Below, piece by piece: positions 18,881 through 25,685 of a stretch of 40,358 nucleotides of DNA. The DNA lies in the IMG/VR virus record IMGVR_UViG_3300031758_000178, positions 1 through 40,358 of that record; one strand, given 5' to 3'. This stretch comes from a virus. The translations under genes were made by a program, and so were the position numbers. The first letter of the stretch is position 1; every line of letters starts with the position of its first letter. The notes under the pieces are model-generated. The model made no database searches. It saw only the letters and a list, made by a program, of their open reading frames with translations, and was not told where the DNA came from.

Positions 18881-19198
18881 ATGCTAAAATTTATTTTTAC
18901 ACTTATGTGCCAGTATATGCCGTGTGAACACGCAGAAATTGTTACTAAGCAAGCTGTATTAGAAACTGGATGGTTAAAATCTGATGCTTTTATAAACAAG
19001 TGTAATCCTTTTGGATTAAGTTACAAAGGAAAAATACAAGAATTTGAATCTGTAGAACAAGCTTGTGAAGAATATGCAAAACAAATATATTCGCGATATA
19101 AAAGAGGAAATTACTATACTTTCTTAACTAAAATTGGCTATGCTGAAGATCCTAAATACATCTGGAAACTTAAACATATTAACTTAAACTATGAATAA
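18881..19198 (+). CDS. Glucosaminidase-type cell wall hydrolase (small)
   Basis: 105 residues. EIVTKQAVLETGWLKSDAF contains the catalytic-Glu helix (Glu28 in LETGW) of the FlgJ/Bax-type glucosaminidase fold, followed by NKCNPFGLSYKG and VEQACEEYAKQI, which match the family's N-x-FG and Y motifs. The usual domain is about 130-150 residues, so this is a short version. It should cleave the glycan strand of peptidoglycan. No signal peptide. Together with 18439 and 18549 it forms a candidate lysis cluster in the early strand. Confidence 0.75.
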   Translation: MLKFIFTLMCQYMPCEHAEIVTKQAVLETGWLKSDAFINKCNPFGLSYKGKIQEFESVEQACEEYAKQIYSRYKRGNYYTFLTKIGYAEDPKYIWKLKHINLNYE

Positions 19199-19391
19199 AT
19201 TTAAAGATACAGAATTAAAAGTAGTAACTATTTCACCTAAAAATGGTGATGTGGGTATGAAATTTGAAGCACAAGTGTTATTTCATTTGCACGACACCGA
19301 TGGGAGTCAAATTATAATTTTGAAAACACCAAGAAGAGAAAGCGTAGAAAAGTTTTTGAATGATGAAATTGTTAGTAATAGCACTTCTTAA
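19191..19391 (+). CDS. Small hypothetical protein (66 aa)
   Basis: 66 residues; overlaps the hydrolase by 8 bases. Beta-rich (ELKVVTISPKNGDVGMKFEA then QVLFHLHDTDGSQIIILKTP). The last codons (NSTS) run into the left boundary of the foreign-looking cassette, so its C-terminus may have been altered by the insertion. Family not recognised. Confidence 0.55.
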   Translation: MNKFKDTELKVVTISPKNGDVGMKFEAQVLFHLHDTDGSQIIILKTPRRESVEKFLNDEIVSNSTS

Positions 19392-19800
19392 AATTGGTGC
19401 TAACGTTCCGCAGCTTGTTGTCAGTGCGGGATTTTGAAACCTATAATTATCAACTTAAAATAAAATTTCAATGGAAGCAGAAAACTTAAATGAACCGAAA
19501 AATCCCGCATTGCAACAAGGTGCTGTTACCAGCAGTGCGGATTTGGAAGATGATTTCTACGATGATGAATACTACGAAAACCAACCGCATAAGGATTGCC
19601 CTAAATGTGGCAGACACTACGATGATATTGATTTTGATTATCAAAGTTGTAGTAAATGCGGTTGGGATGCCGAAAAAGAAACATTCGGAGAAAGCAGAGA
19701 GCCAACTGACGAAGATTTTATGAACGGAGATGCAGATTTACTTACTGGACAATGGTTGTAGCATTGCTGGTAACTTGTCGCTAAGTACACTTCAATAAAT
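19385..19800 (+). mobile_element. Putative inserted gene cassette with inverted repeats
   Basis: A locally more G/C-rich segment around one ORF. CTTGTTGTCAGTGCGGGATTTT (19414-19435) is nearly the reverse complement of 19499-19519, and GTTACCAGCAGTGC (19525-19538) matches the reverse complement of 19761-19774 in 13 of 14 positions. The left edge has GGTGCTAACGTTCCGCAGC. I recall similar GCTAACGT(T/C)CGC-bounded single-gene cassettes in flavobacterial chromosomes. No transposase or integrase is present, so mobility would be in trans. Boundaries are approximate. Confidence 0.45.
19471..19761 (+). CDS. Acidic zinc-ribbon cargo protein of the cassette
   Basis: 96 residues, very acidic. Cys pairs CPKC (about 44-47) and CSKC (about 61-64, followed by GWD) form a zinc ribbon; DDFYDDEYYEN lies before it and DADLLTGQWL at the end. 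Host-type codons (GCG, CCG, TGC) differ from the neighbours. Similar CPxCG...CSKCGWD proteins are, in my memory, common in Bacteroidota genomes. The function is unknown. The start of the gene lies inside the large inverted repeat. Confidence 0.65.
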   Translation: MEAENLNEPKNPALQQGAVTSSADLEDDFYDDEYYENQPHKDCPKCGRHYDDIDFDYQSCSKCGWDAEKETFGESREPTDEDFMNGDADLLTGQWL

Positions 19801-19807
19801 TAAACCT

Positions 19808-20020
19808 ATGAGTAAAGAATTAACAATCAAAGAGTTAGCAAACAATCCATGGGCTGATGCTCATAAATATGCAGACAATAAGTATCACATGGAAAAGGGT
19901 GATCATATTTCTAAATATGAAAGATATGAAGAAATAAAAGAAGCTTTTGAAGCTGGTTATAGACAAGCTTTAGAAGATTATGCTGATAAAATAAAACAGG
20001 ATGGTAACACACGTAACTAG
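19808..20020 (+). CDS. Small charged helical protein (70 aa)
   Basis: 70 residues. EAFEAGYRQALEDYADKI near the end matches the AFxxGyxxAL-type helix that ends many small Bacteroidota phage proteins; a related stretch (EGYNQALEDNK) is in 23403-23957. It overlaps the radical SAM gene by 20 bases. Function unknown. Confidence 0.6.
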   Translation: MSKELTIKELANNPWADAHKYADNKYHMEKGDHISKYERYEEIKEAFEAGYRQALEDYADKIKQDGNTRN

Positions 20021-20864
20021 AAAGTCTATGACCATAAGATCATCGGGAAGGTCAACTGATTATATCAGCCCTTCCTTTGGTCATGGTTGTTTATATAACT
20101 GTACTTACTGTTATATGAAAAGACATAAATCTGAGGGATTAGATATAGCCACAAACACTATGGATATTCTTACAGAGATAAATAATCATTGTACCTTTGC
20201 CGATGTAGAAAAACCTAATCAAACTCACCCAGAATATATCACTTATGATATATCCTGCAATGAAGATTTTGCTTTACATGCTAAGTATCACGAGTGGCAA
20301 AAGATATTTGACTTCTTTAAGAATCATCCTAGAGCGATGGGATCCTTTGCTACCAAGTATGTAAATGAGAACTTGTTGTACTATGTACACCCACAAGGTA
20401 AAATCAGGATAAGATTTAGTCTCATGCCACAAGTATATGCAGATTATCTAGAGCCTAATACAAGTCTTATCTTAGACAGAATAAAAGCTATAGACAAATT
20501 CATTTATGCTGGGTATGATGTGCATATAAACTTCTCTCCGGTAATAGTAACAGATGGTTGGTTAGACAGCTACAGAAACTTGTTTAACATTATCAATTAC
20601 TTTGTTAAAGAAGACCACAAAGACAAGGTCAAAGCTGAGGTAATTTTCCTTACACACAATGAAGCTAAACATCAGTATAACGTAGCTAACAATCTACCAG
20701 GAGAACATCTACTATGGAACCCAGAGATCCAAGAGGATAAAGTATCACAGTATGGTGGTGAAAACATAAGGTATAAATACAATCTCAAAGCTCAGTATAT
20801 AAAAGAATGGACTGAGTTACATGATCAAATTATCCCTTGGAACACGATAAGATATATATTTTAA
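20001..20864 (+). CDS. splB: Spore photoproduct lyase-like radical SAM protein
   Basis: 287 residues; ATG 20001 overlaps the previous gene, and an internal ATG (residue 10) is an alternative. GCLYNCTYCYMKRH holds the CX3CX2C [4Fe-4S] site (Cys30, 34, 37). The flanking SGRSTDYISPSFGHG and DISCNEDFALH (Cys86) are typical of the Bacteroidota SPL-like family I know. In SPL, a radical SAM reaction reverses thymine dimers, with a Cys as hydrogen donor; Cys86 is about 49 residues after the cluster and a candidate. It likely repairs UV damage or acts on a modified base. An unusual cargo for a phage. Confidence 0.85.
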   Translation: MVTHVTRKSMTIRSSGRSTDYISPSFGHGCLYNCTYCYMKRHKSEGLDIATNTMDILTEINNHCTFADVEKPNQTHPEYITYDISCNEDFALHAKYHEWQKIFDFFKNHPRAMGSFATKYVNENLLYYVHPQGKIRIRFSLMPQVYADYLEPNTSLILDRIKAIDKFIYAGYDVHINFSPVIVTDGWLDSYRNLFNIINYFVKEDHKDKVKAEVIFLTHNEAKHQYNVANNLPGEHLLWNPEIQEDKVSQYGGENIRYKYNLKAQYIKEWTELHDQIIPWNTIRYIF

Positions 20865-20890
20865 ATTACATAAACCCAAAACAAATAAAT

Positions 20891-21172
20891 ATGAAACTAC
20901 TAGGTAAAAGAGTACTGGTAAAGAAACCAGCAAGAAAAGAATCAAAGATTGAATTAAGTGAAGCAGATAAAGCTTCTATTGATGCAGATCTAATGAAAAG
21001 TTATACTGCGCTTGAGGTTACACATGTTGGTGATGAAGTTACCAATGTTGTAGTAGGTGATCGCGTATATATTGGTACAGCATTAGAACGCGCTGAAGTA
21101 ATCCAAATAGAGAAAGACTACTTCTTTATGGTCCCAGATAGAGACATATCAATAATCTGGAAAAAAGATTAA
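20891..21172 (+). CDS. groES: GroES-like co-chaperonin
   Basis: 94 residues from ATG 20891; the upstream frame extension begins at a TTG inside the radical SAM gene. LLGKRVLVKKPAR at the N-terminus, VGDRVYIG, and YFMVPDRDI near the end follow the strand pattern of the Cpn10 fold. The loop that would correspond to the mobile GroEL-binding loop (about 15-30) is rich in Ser/Glu/Ala rather than hydrophobic. Phage co-chaperonins such as T4 gp31 alter host GroEL folding of capsid protein; a similar job is inferred. No GroEL gene is in the window. Confidence 0.7.
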   Translation: MKLLGKRVLVKKPARKESKIELSEADKASIDADLMKSYTALEVTHVGDEVTNVVVGDRVYIGTALERAEVIQIEKDYFFMVPDRDISIIWKKD

Positions 21173-21174
21173 TC

Positions 21175-21426
21175 ATGAAAGTAAGTCTTAAAGATATATG
21201 TAAAGACAAGGAGATGCTTAAGTATCTCCAGTCTATCCTTAGAGATCAACCAGTGACCAAAGGATTTGCTAATAAGCTTGAGAAAGTAATACGCTTTTAT
21301 GAAGAAGTAGAGACTGATTTAGAATTAGGAACAGAATCTATTATTGAACTTAAAGGTGGAAGATTAGAAGAAATTGAAGAGCGCAACAAGATGCTTGGGT
21401 TTCTTAATAATGCTGATGATATATAA
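21175..21426 (+). CDS. Small hypothetical protein (83 aa)
   Basis: 83 residues, helical and charged; VSLKDICKDKEMLKYLQSIL at the start and GGRLEEIEERNKMLGFLNN at the end. It starts 2 bases after the GroES-like gene, so the two are co-translated. Family not recognised. Confidence 0.58.
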   Translation: MKVSLKDICKDKEMLKYLQSILRDQPVTKGFANKLEKVIRFYEEVETDLELGTESIIELKGGRLEEIEERNKMLGFLNNADDI

Positions 21427-21447
21427 CTAATAAAATTATAATAAAAA

Positions 21448-21588
21448 ATGGAAAATATTACAATAGAAAATAGACCTCAAGTTGGGGGTATGCAAACTTT
21501 TAAAAAAACTGCTGAAGAAAAACTTGAAGTAAAGAAAGCAATTGCTGAGTATAAAAAGAAACAAAGATTACTAGGTAAAAATAAATAG
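21448..21588 (+). CDS. Very small basic protein (46 aa)
   Basis: 46 residues, MENITIENRPQVGGMQTFKK onward, ending in a Lys-rich helix (AIAEYKKKQRLLGKNK). It sits tightly between two genes (21 and 2 bases). A small helical, possibly nucleic-acid-binding protein; family not recognised. Confidence 0.55.
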   Translation: MENITIENRPQVGGMQTFKKTAEEKLEVKKAIAEYKKKQRLLGKNK

Positions 21589-21590
21589 TT

Positions 21591-22001
21591 ATGAGTAAAC
21601 ATAATATCTATCATGGTAAATTTATAAAGAATTTACTTGGAACATTAACTCCTATTTCTCCAGAAAAGTATAAGCTTTTTCTAGATGGAATAAGCGAGAG
21701 TCAACAAGTAGAAGTATTCATGGAAGCTAATGAAGATAATGGCACCGTGCCTCAATTAGCTAAAATACATGTGTGTATTCGAGAACTAGCAAAAGAATTA
21801 GGATATACCTTCGAAGATATGAAACTTGAAGTAAAAAGACAAGCTGGTCTTTGTATAAAAAAACAGATAGGAGATGAAATGTTTATGATATGTAAATCTT
21901 TAGGAGACTGTTCAAAAGATGAACTAGGTTTAGTAATAGAAGCTATTAATCAAATTGGAGAAACTGTTGGAATTAATTTCCATCAACAACCTCAAACTTA
22001 G
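21591..22001 (+). CDS. Hypothetical protein (136 aa)
   Basis: 136 residues. The central part IHVCIRELAKELGYTFEDMK and VKRQAGLCIKKQIGDEMFMI is shared, as I remember it, with small DNA-metabolism proteins of other phages, but I cannot name the family. Mostly helical, no signal peptide. Its 3' end overlaps the convergent minus-strand gene by 29 bases. Confidence 0.6.
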   Translation: MSKHNIYHGKFIKNLLGTLTPISPEKYKLFLDGISESQQVEVFMEANEDNGTVPQLAKIHVCIRELAKELGYTFEDMKLEVKRQAGLCIKKQIGDEMFMICKSLGDCSKDELGLVIEAINQIGETVGINFHQQPQT

Positions 22002-22314
22002 ATTTGATATCAGCTAAAGATTGTTCAGATAAAGAACTCTCATCAATATCCACCACTTCCATAGTAGTTAAGTTTTGCTTTTGCATAGCTTGCTCGGTCT
22101 CAGAAACAAGAGTAAGAAGAGTTTGAAGGTGTAAGTCTAAAGCATTCTCAGGTTTATTACCCGCAGTAAGCTTATTGAAAGAAACTTCAAACTCTTCCTT
22201 CGAGTGTAGACTAATAAAGTAAAACATTAAACTCTGAATCCTTTGATAGAAAACCCCTGGGATTTCTAACTTTACAAGAGACTTGGTCTCAAACGCTGGT
22301 ACCTTTATTTTCAT
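21973..22314 (-). CDS. Minus-strand hypothetical protein (113 aa)
   Basis: 113 residues from ATG 22314 (MKIKVPAFETKSLVKLEIPG); a longer frame to 22443 crosses the UDG start and is unlikely. The N-terminal half is folded (VFYQRIQSLMFYFISLHS); the C-terminal half is Glu/Ser-rich. A Bacteroidota-type promoter lies directly upstream (22319-22350), and transcription would start at or next to the ATG. It is one of two minus-strand islands in a plus-strand region, which suggests separate timing. The first 50 residues look like small tail-associated proteins, but I am not sure. Confidence 0.6.
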   Translation of the reverse strand: MKIKVPAFETKSLVKLEIPGVFYQRIQSLMFYFISLHSKEEFEVSFNKLTAGNKPENALDLHLQTLLTLVSETEQAMQKQNLTTMEVVDIDESSLSEQSLADIKSKFEVVDGN

Positions 22315-22318
22315 ATAC

Positions 22319-22350
22319 CAAAAATACAATTTTTTATTTAAATAACAAAA
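22319..22350 (-). promoter_or_regulatory. Bacteroidota-type host promoter
   Basis: On the minus strand, TTTTG (plus 22346-22350), a 19-nt spacer, then TATTTTTG (plus 22319-22326). This matches the TTTG / TAnnTTTG consensus of Bacteroidota primary sigma. It lies 4 bases from ATG 22314, so the transcript would be leaderless or nearly so. Confidence 0.65.
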
Positions 22351-22364
22351 GTTTAAATTTACAT

Positions 22365-23078
22365 ATGCTAGAAAGAGTAAACATACAAGATGTACAAAAG
22401 AAACTCTATCAAAGATTAGTACCCTCGGGATGGAGTGACCCACTCAAAGGATTCATCCTAAGTGGTGATTTTACAAACATCTTAAACACTCTATTAGAAC
22501 AAGCCAAAGACAACAAAAGATTCACTCCCGTTCTTAAACAAGTCTTTAGATGTTTCGAGGAGTGTCCTTACAATAGTCTCAAGGTGGTTTTACTATCACC
22601 CGAACCTTATCCCTACCCTGATGTAGCTGATGGTCTAGCTTTTTCCTGTAGTAATAACCATAAACTCCAAGCTTCATTACGTTATATGCTACGAGATATT
22701 AATCAAAACATCTACCAGGAAGAGGACAAAGAGATTATTACTGATTTAAAATGTTGGGCTAACCAAGGAGTATTACTTCTTAATCTCTCTCTTACTACTA
22801 CTATTAATAAAATAGATCAACACCAAAATCTATGGAGCCCCTTTATCGCATATCTATTTGATATCCTTTCACACAAGAAGAAAGATATGATATATGTTTT
22901 TCTAGGTAAAAAATCCCGCGAATGGGAAAGCTCTATACCAGATAATAATTATAAACTATTTTGTACTCATCCAGCATCAGCTAGTCAAAATAATCTACAA
23001 GTTTGGGAATCTGGAAACATCTTCGGAAAAATAAATGAAATATTAATTAGCAACAATAAACAACAAATCACATGGTAA
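22365..23078 (+). CDS. ung: Uracil-DNA glycosylase family 1 homologue, altered catalytic motif
   Basis: 237 residues, close to the usual UNG size. WANQGVLLLNLSLT (131-144) carries the base-recognition Asn140, and THPASAS (201-207) is the H-P-S loop. In UNG the water-activating GQDPYH lies here as SPEPYP (78-83): catalytic Asp is replaced by Glu80, and Gln and His are lost. Activity may be weak, altered or absent; viral UDGs can also serve as polymerase processivity factors (vaccinia D4). It may guard the phage genome against uracil or act with the PolB at 37863. TTTACTATCACC at 22589-22600 overlaps the codons before this motif. Confidence 0.85.
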   Translation: MLERVNIQDVQKKLYQRLVPSGWSDPLKGFILSGDFTNILNTLLEQAKDNKRFTPVLKQVFRCFEECPYNSLKVVLLSPEPYPYPDVADGLAFSCSNNHKLQASLRYMLRDINQNIYQEEDKEIITDLKCWANQGVLLLNLSLTTTINKIDQHQNLWSPFIAYLFDILSHKKKDMIYVFLGKKSREWESSIPDNNYKLFCTHPASASQNNLQVWESGNIFGKINEILISNNKQQITW

Positions 23079-23347
23079 AAATTATTAAATCTTATAATAG
23101 ATTAGGTATGTTCTTTTTATTTTGGGGATCCGTTACCTGGATAATAAAAACCTTATCTTATTTATTTATTGAAATTATTGGTGACACACCAAATAAAGAA
23201 ATCACATCATATATAGATACTGCAGTAAATATAATGATGTATATTGGTATATTACTTATTTTTATAGGCATGTATCAAGCTTATAAAGTAGTTATAGGAA
23301 TGATGGAAGAATCTGAAGATGAAATTTATGATCAAGAAGGACTATAA
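23072..23347 (+). CDS. Two-span membrane protein (91 aa)
   Basis: 91 residues. Hydrophobic segments at about residues 11-34 and 50-73, with an acidic C-terminus (MMEESEDEIYDQEGL). It begins 7 bases inside the end of the UDG gene. Role unknown; a membrane effector or holin candidate. I note no Cys cluster. Confidence 0.6.
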   Translation: MVKIIKSYNRLGMFFLFWGSVTWIIKTLSYLFIEIIGDTPNKEITSYIDTAVNIMMYIGILLIFIGMYQAYKVVIGMMEESEDEIYDQEGL

Positions 23348-23402
23348 AAGTAACATATGAATTTTTATATTGTACTTTAAACACTTTAAACTAAAATAAG
23401 CT

Positions 23403-23957
23403 ATGCAGAAACTAATTAAGATAAAAGAAGACCACTATGTAGTAGTGGATGATTCAAAGATAGAGGTAGATGACTGGTATATTGAAGATGCCAAACAGAT
23501 AAGGAAATTTGTTGTATCTGATGAGGTATACTGGCAATATAGACCATACGATAGAGAGTATAAAAAAATCACCCACTCAACACAACCACTTGAACTATTA
23601 AGTGAAAATGGATTATCAGGAATGGGATTTAGTAAAGTTAGACCATTGAATATTTTTGAAGTAAAAGAACTAATTGGTGAGGTGGATTTAGAAATATTAG
23701 CAGCTAATTTAGCTAATCCAAATGTATGTAAAACTACAAATTGGATAGAAGGTTATAACCAAGCTCTTGAAGATAACAAGGAAAAGAAATACACGGAGAA
23801 GGATATAAATAAAATAAGACAAATACTTGTAGAAGGAGCTATAACAAATATGTCTTGTAGTTCAGCTGTTGTTGAGCTTGATAAATATATCCAATCCCTC
23901 CAACTTAAAACAAAGTGGGAAGTAGAAATAGTAGATGGTAAACTTAAACTAAAATAA
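23403..23957 (+). CDS. Conserved Bacteroidota-phage hypothetical protein (184 aa)
   Basis: 184 residues. The opening LIKIKEDHYVVVDDSKIEVD followed by DWY, and later KKITHSTQPLELL, are phrases I associate with uncharacterised proteins in many flavobacterial phages; EGYNQALEDNKEKKY and VEIVDGKLKLK at the end are similarly common. The family appears modular (beta N-terminus, helical middle). No enzymatic motif. Role unknown. Confidence 0.68.
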   Translation: MQKLIKIKEDHYVVVDDSKIEVDDWYIEDAKQIRKFVVSDEVYWQYRPYDREYKKITHSTQPLELLSENGLSGMGFSKVRPLNIFEVKELIGEVDLEILAANLANPNVCKTTNWIEGYNQALEDNKEKKYTEKDINKIRQILVEGAITNMSCSSAVVELDKYIQSLQLKTKWEVEIVDGKLKLK

Positions 23958-23960
23958 GCT

Positions 23961-24182
23961 ATGGCACCTAGAGATAAAGCAAGAGAACTTGTAAACAGTT
24001 TTACTAAGTATTCAGAAAGCGGAATAGATAATAGTATTAAAACAATAAAGTCAAATGCTAAGAAGTGTGCACTTATTGCTGTGGATGAGATAATAGATAT
24101 ACTACATCCAGATAATTGGAATATAGAAAAGGATATGTATTATTATTGGAAAGATGTTAAAGAAGAAATCAATAATCTTTAA
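23961..24182 (+). CDS. Small hypothetical protein (73 aa)
   Basis: 73 residues, mixed charge. KARELVNSFTKYSESGIDNS at the start, ALIAVDEIIDILHPDNWNIE, and an aromatic end (YYYWKDVKEEINNL). The pattern A.ELV..F...........I.......A...A..AVDEII is widespread in small Bacteroidota phage proteins. Function unknown. Its stop is 2 bases from the end of the convergent gene. Confidence 0.62.
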   Translation: MAPRDKARELVNSFTKYSESGIDNSIKTIKSNAKKCALIAVDEIIDILHPDNWNIEKDMYYYWKDVKEEINNL

Positions 24183-24183
24183 A

Positions 24184-24594
24184 TCAGAATAAAATAAAAC
24201 TAATTAAGATACCCGAAAGGAGAGCCGTAGTAGATGCCCAAGCTAACTTAAGCATTTTTTTATGCTCATTTAGTTCGATTATCTCACTACCAAGTTCTCC
24301 TATTTTTTTTTCTCTATTCACAATAAGTGTATCCTTATAAGCTATCTGATCCTGCAGATTCTTTACTTGAAAGATTTTCTCTTGAATATGTTTATCTCTA
24401 TTAGCTATCTTAAGATTAGCATTAGAAAGCAAAGTATCACAACTGTTAGCATACTCCACTGTAGCTGCAATCTTTTGTAATTCTTTTATACCATAACATC
24501 TTATAGTATCACTATTTGGTTTTCCAACCTGCGCGAATAATTGAGTCGAGTACTGAAGGATCAGTAGTAGAAAAAATAAATTTAATTTTCTCAT
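24184..24594 (-). CDS. Signal-peptide protein with C-terminal span (spanin-like)
   Basis: 136 residues. An N-terminal signal peptide with a likely cleavage after LFAQ (about residue 22), a periplasmic part with two Cys and a coiled coil (about 60-110, ANLKIANRDKHIQEKIFQVK region), and a C-terminal hydrophobic helix (LAWASTTALLSGILISFILF). No lipobox Cys after the signal. Its start lies inside the end of the gene read before it (83-base overlap), an arrangement like Rz/Rz1. I infer a lysis membrane-fusion role. Confidence 0.6.
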   Translation of the reverse strand: MRKLNLFFLLLILQYSTQLFAQVGKPNSDTIRCYGIKELQKIAATVEYANSCDTLLSNANLKIANRDKHIQEKIFQVKNLQDQIAYKDTLIVNREKKIGELGSEIIELNEHKKMLKLAWASTTALLSGILISFILF

Positions 24595-24829
24595 TGGTTC
24601 TATATATTACTTGTTGTTCAATCGACTCTAAGCTATCATTTTCTTTTATTAATTCTAGTTCTTTAGCAAAACTTTTATTAAGTTTGTCATTCAAAACAGC
24701 AATAGAATCCTTAAGATTTTGATCACCCAATTCTGTAGTAACCTCATCTGAATCATTAATAAGTTTCCATGATAATATTGCTATTACAATTAGTAAGATT
24801 ACAATGAGTATATGAATAGCTTTAAACAT
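24512..24829 (-). CDS. Inner-membrane coiled-coil protein (i-spanin-like)
   Basis: 105 residues. One N-terminal span (about residues 5-22, IHILIVILLIVIAILSW) and then a charged, coiled-coil region (LKDSIAVLNDKLNKSFAKEL). That is the plan of an Rz-type inner-membrane spanin. A TATTTTTG element lies at 24848-24855, about 19 bases before the ATG, so host RNA polymerase probably reads it. Forms an overlapping pair with 24184-24594. Confidence 0.62.
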   Translation of the reverse strand: MFKAIHILIVILLIVIAILSWKLINDSDEVTTELGDQNLKDSIAVLNDKLNKSFAKELELIKENDSLESIEQQVIYRTNEKIKFIFSTTDPSVLDSIIRAGWKTK

Positions 24830-24847
24830 AATAAGATTTTATAAAAC

Positions 24848-24855
24848 CAAAAATA
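24848..24855 (-). promoter_or_regulatory. Bacteroidota-type -7 element
   Basis: TATTTTTG on the minus strand, within the same GTATTTTTGG context as at 22318. No perfect TTTG at 19-21 bases; the nearest TTG gives a spacer of about 25, so only the -7 part is convincing. Confidence 0.4.
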
Positions 24856-24864
24856 CTAAAATAT

Positions 24865-25497
24865 ATGAAAGAAAAAACATCAATACACATATTAGAACTC
24901 TTTAATCAAATAGTTATAGAGAAAATAACTCCTAATCAGTTCTATCTACTCTGTTCTATGAAAGAAAGTATATCTCCTAGTATTATTAATGTTCATCAAG
25001 ATTTAAAAATTTTAGAAGATAATTTCTGGGTAAAGAATATTTCTACTGATGATAACATTTCTTATGAACTCCAACCAAAAGCTATTAGTTTAATAGCAAA
25101 AGTTGATAGCTATTTTAAAATCCATAAAAAGAAAACAAGTAGCCAGTTAATGGGGAAAGAATACACAGAAAATTTAAAAACTTATAATGATACCTTTCCT
25201 AAAAAGAAAGGTGGGCACGGAAAATATCTTAGATCTTCTATAAATAATTTAGAACAAAACTTTAGATGGTTTTTTGAAAATTTTGAATATAGCTGGGAAA
25301 CAGTTCTTAAAGCAACCGCTTTTTACTTAGATAAACAAGAGCAAGAAAATTATAAATACACAAGAACATCTATGTATTTTATTAGAAAGAAAGATGGTAA
25401 TGTAATTGGCTCGGATCTAGCTGATTATTGTGCACTATTAGAAGATGGAGATATGGAAGATGAAACCCCAATAAGTTTCAAAGATAAAGTAGTATAG
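24865..25497 (+). CDS. Probable helicase loader/replication accessory (210 aa)
   Basis: 210 residues. The N-terminal part (EKITPNQFYLLCSMKESISP then SIINVHQDLKILEDNFWV) looks like a winged helix-turn-helix; the C-terminal part (NNLEQNFRWFFENFEYSWET, then YTRTSMYFIRKKDG, then SDLADYCALLEDGD) is a domain I remember next to DnaB-like helicases in Bacteroidota phages. Position directly before the helicase gene supports a loader or origin-binding role. Inference. Confidence 0.55.
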   Translation: MKEKTSIHILELFNQIVIEKITPNQFYLLCSMKESISPSIINVHQDLKILEDNFWVKNISTDDNISYELQPKAISLIAKVDSYFKIHKKKTSSQLMGKEYTENLKTYNDTFPKKKGGHGKYLRSSINNLEQNFRWFFENFEYSWETVLKATAFYLDKQEQENYKYTRTSMYFIRKKDGNVIGSDLADYCALLEDGDMEDETPISFKDKVV

Positions 25498-25558
25498 CTA
25501 AGACCATATTCTAATATCTTAGTGTTGAAATCTATGTAAGATATGTAAGAAATTATTT

Positions 25559-25578
25559 CCCTTTTTTTCTTGGAAATA
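25559..25578 (+). promoter_or_regulatory. Promoter motif upstream of replication operon
   Basis: CCC-T7-CTTGGAAATATAAA, a variant with TTGG in place of TTTA. No hairpin. It is the last clear standalone copy and lies about 120 bases before the helicase ATG at 25686. Confidence 0.45.
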
Positions 25579-25685
25579 TAAAAAAGCAATGTTAGATTTG
25601 TAGACAATTCAATCAGCAATTTTAGATCCCTTAGTTAAGCTTGATAATAACAAGCCGGGGAATAGTCACCTCTAAAAAAAACAAA

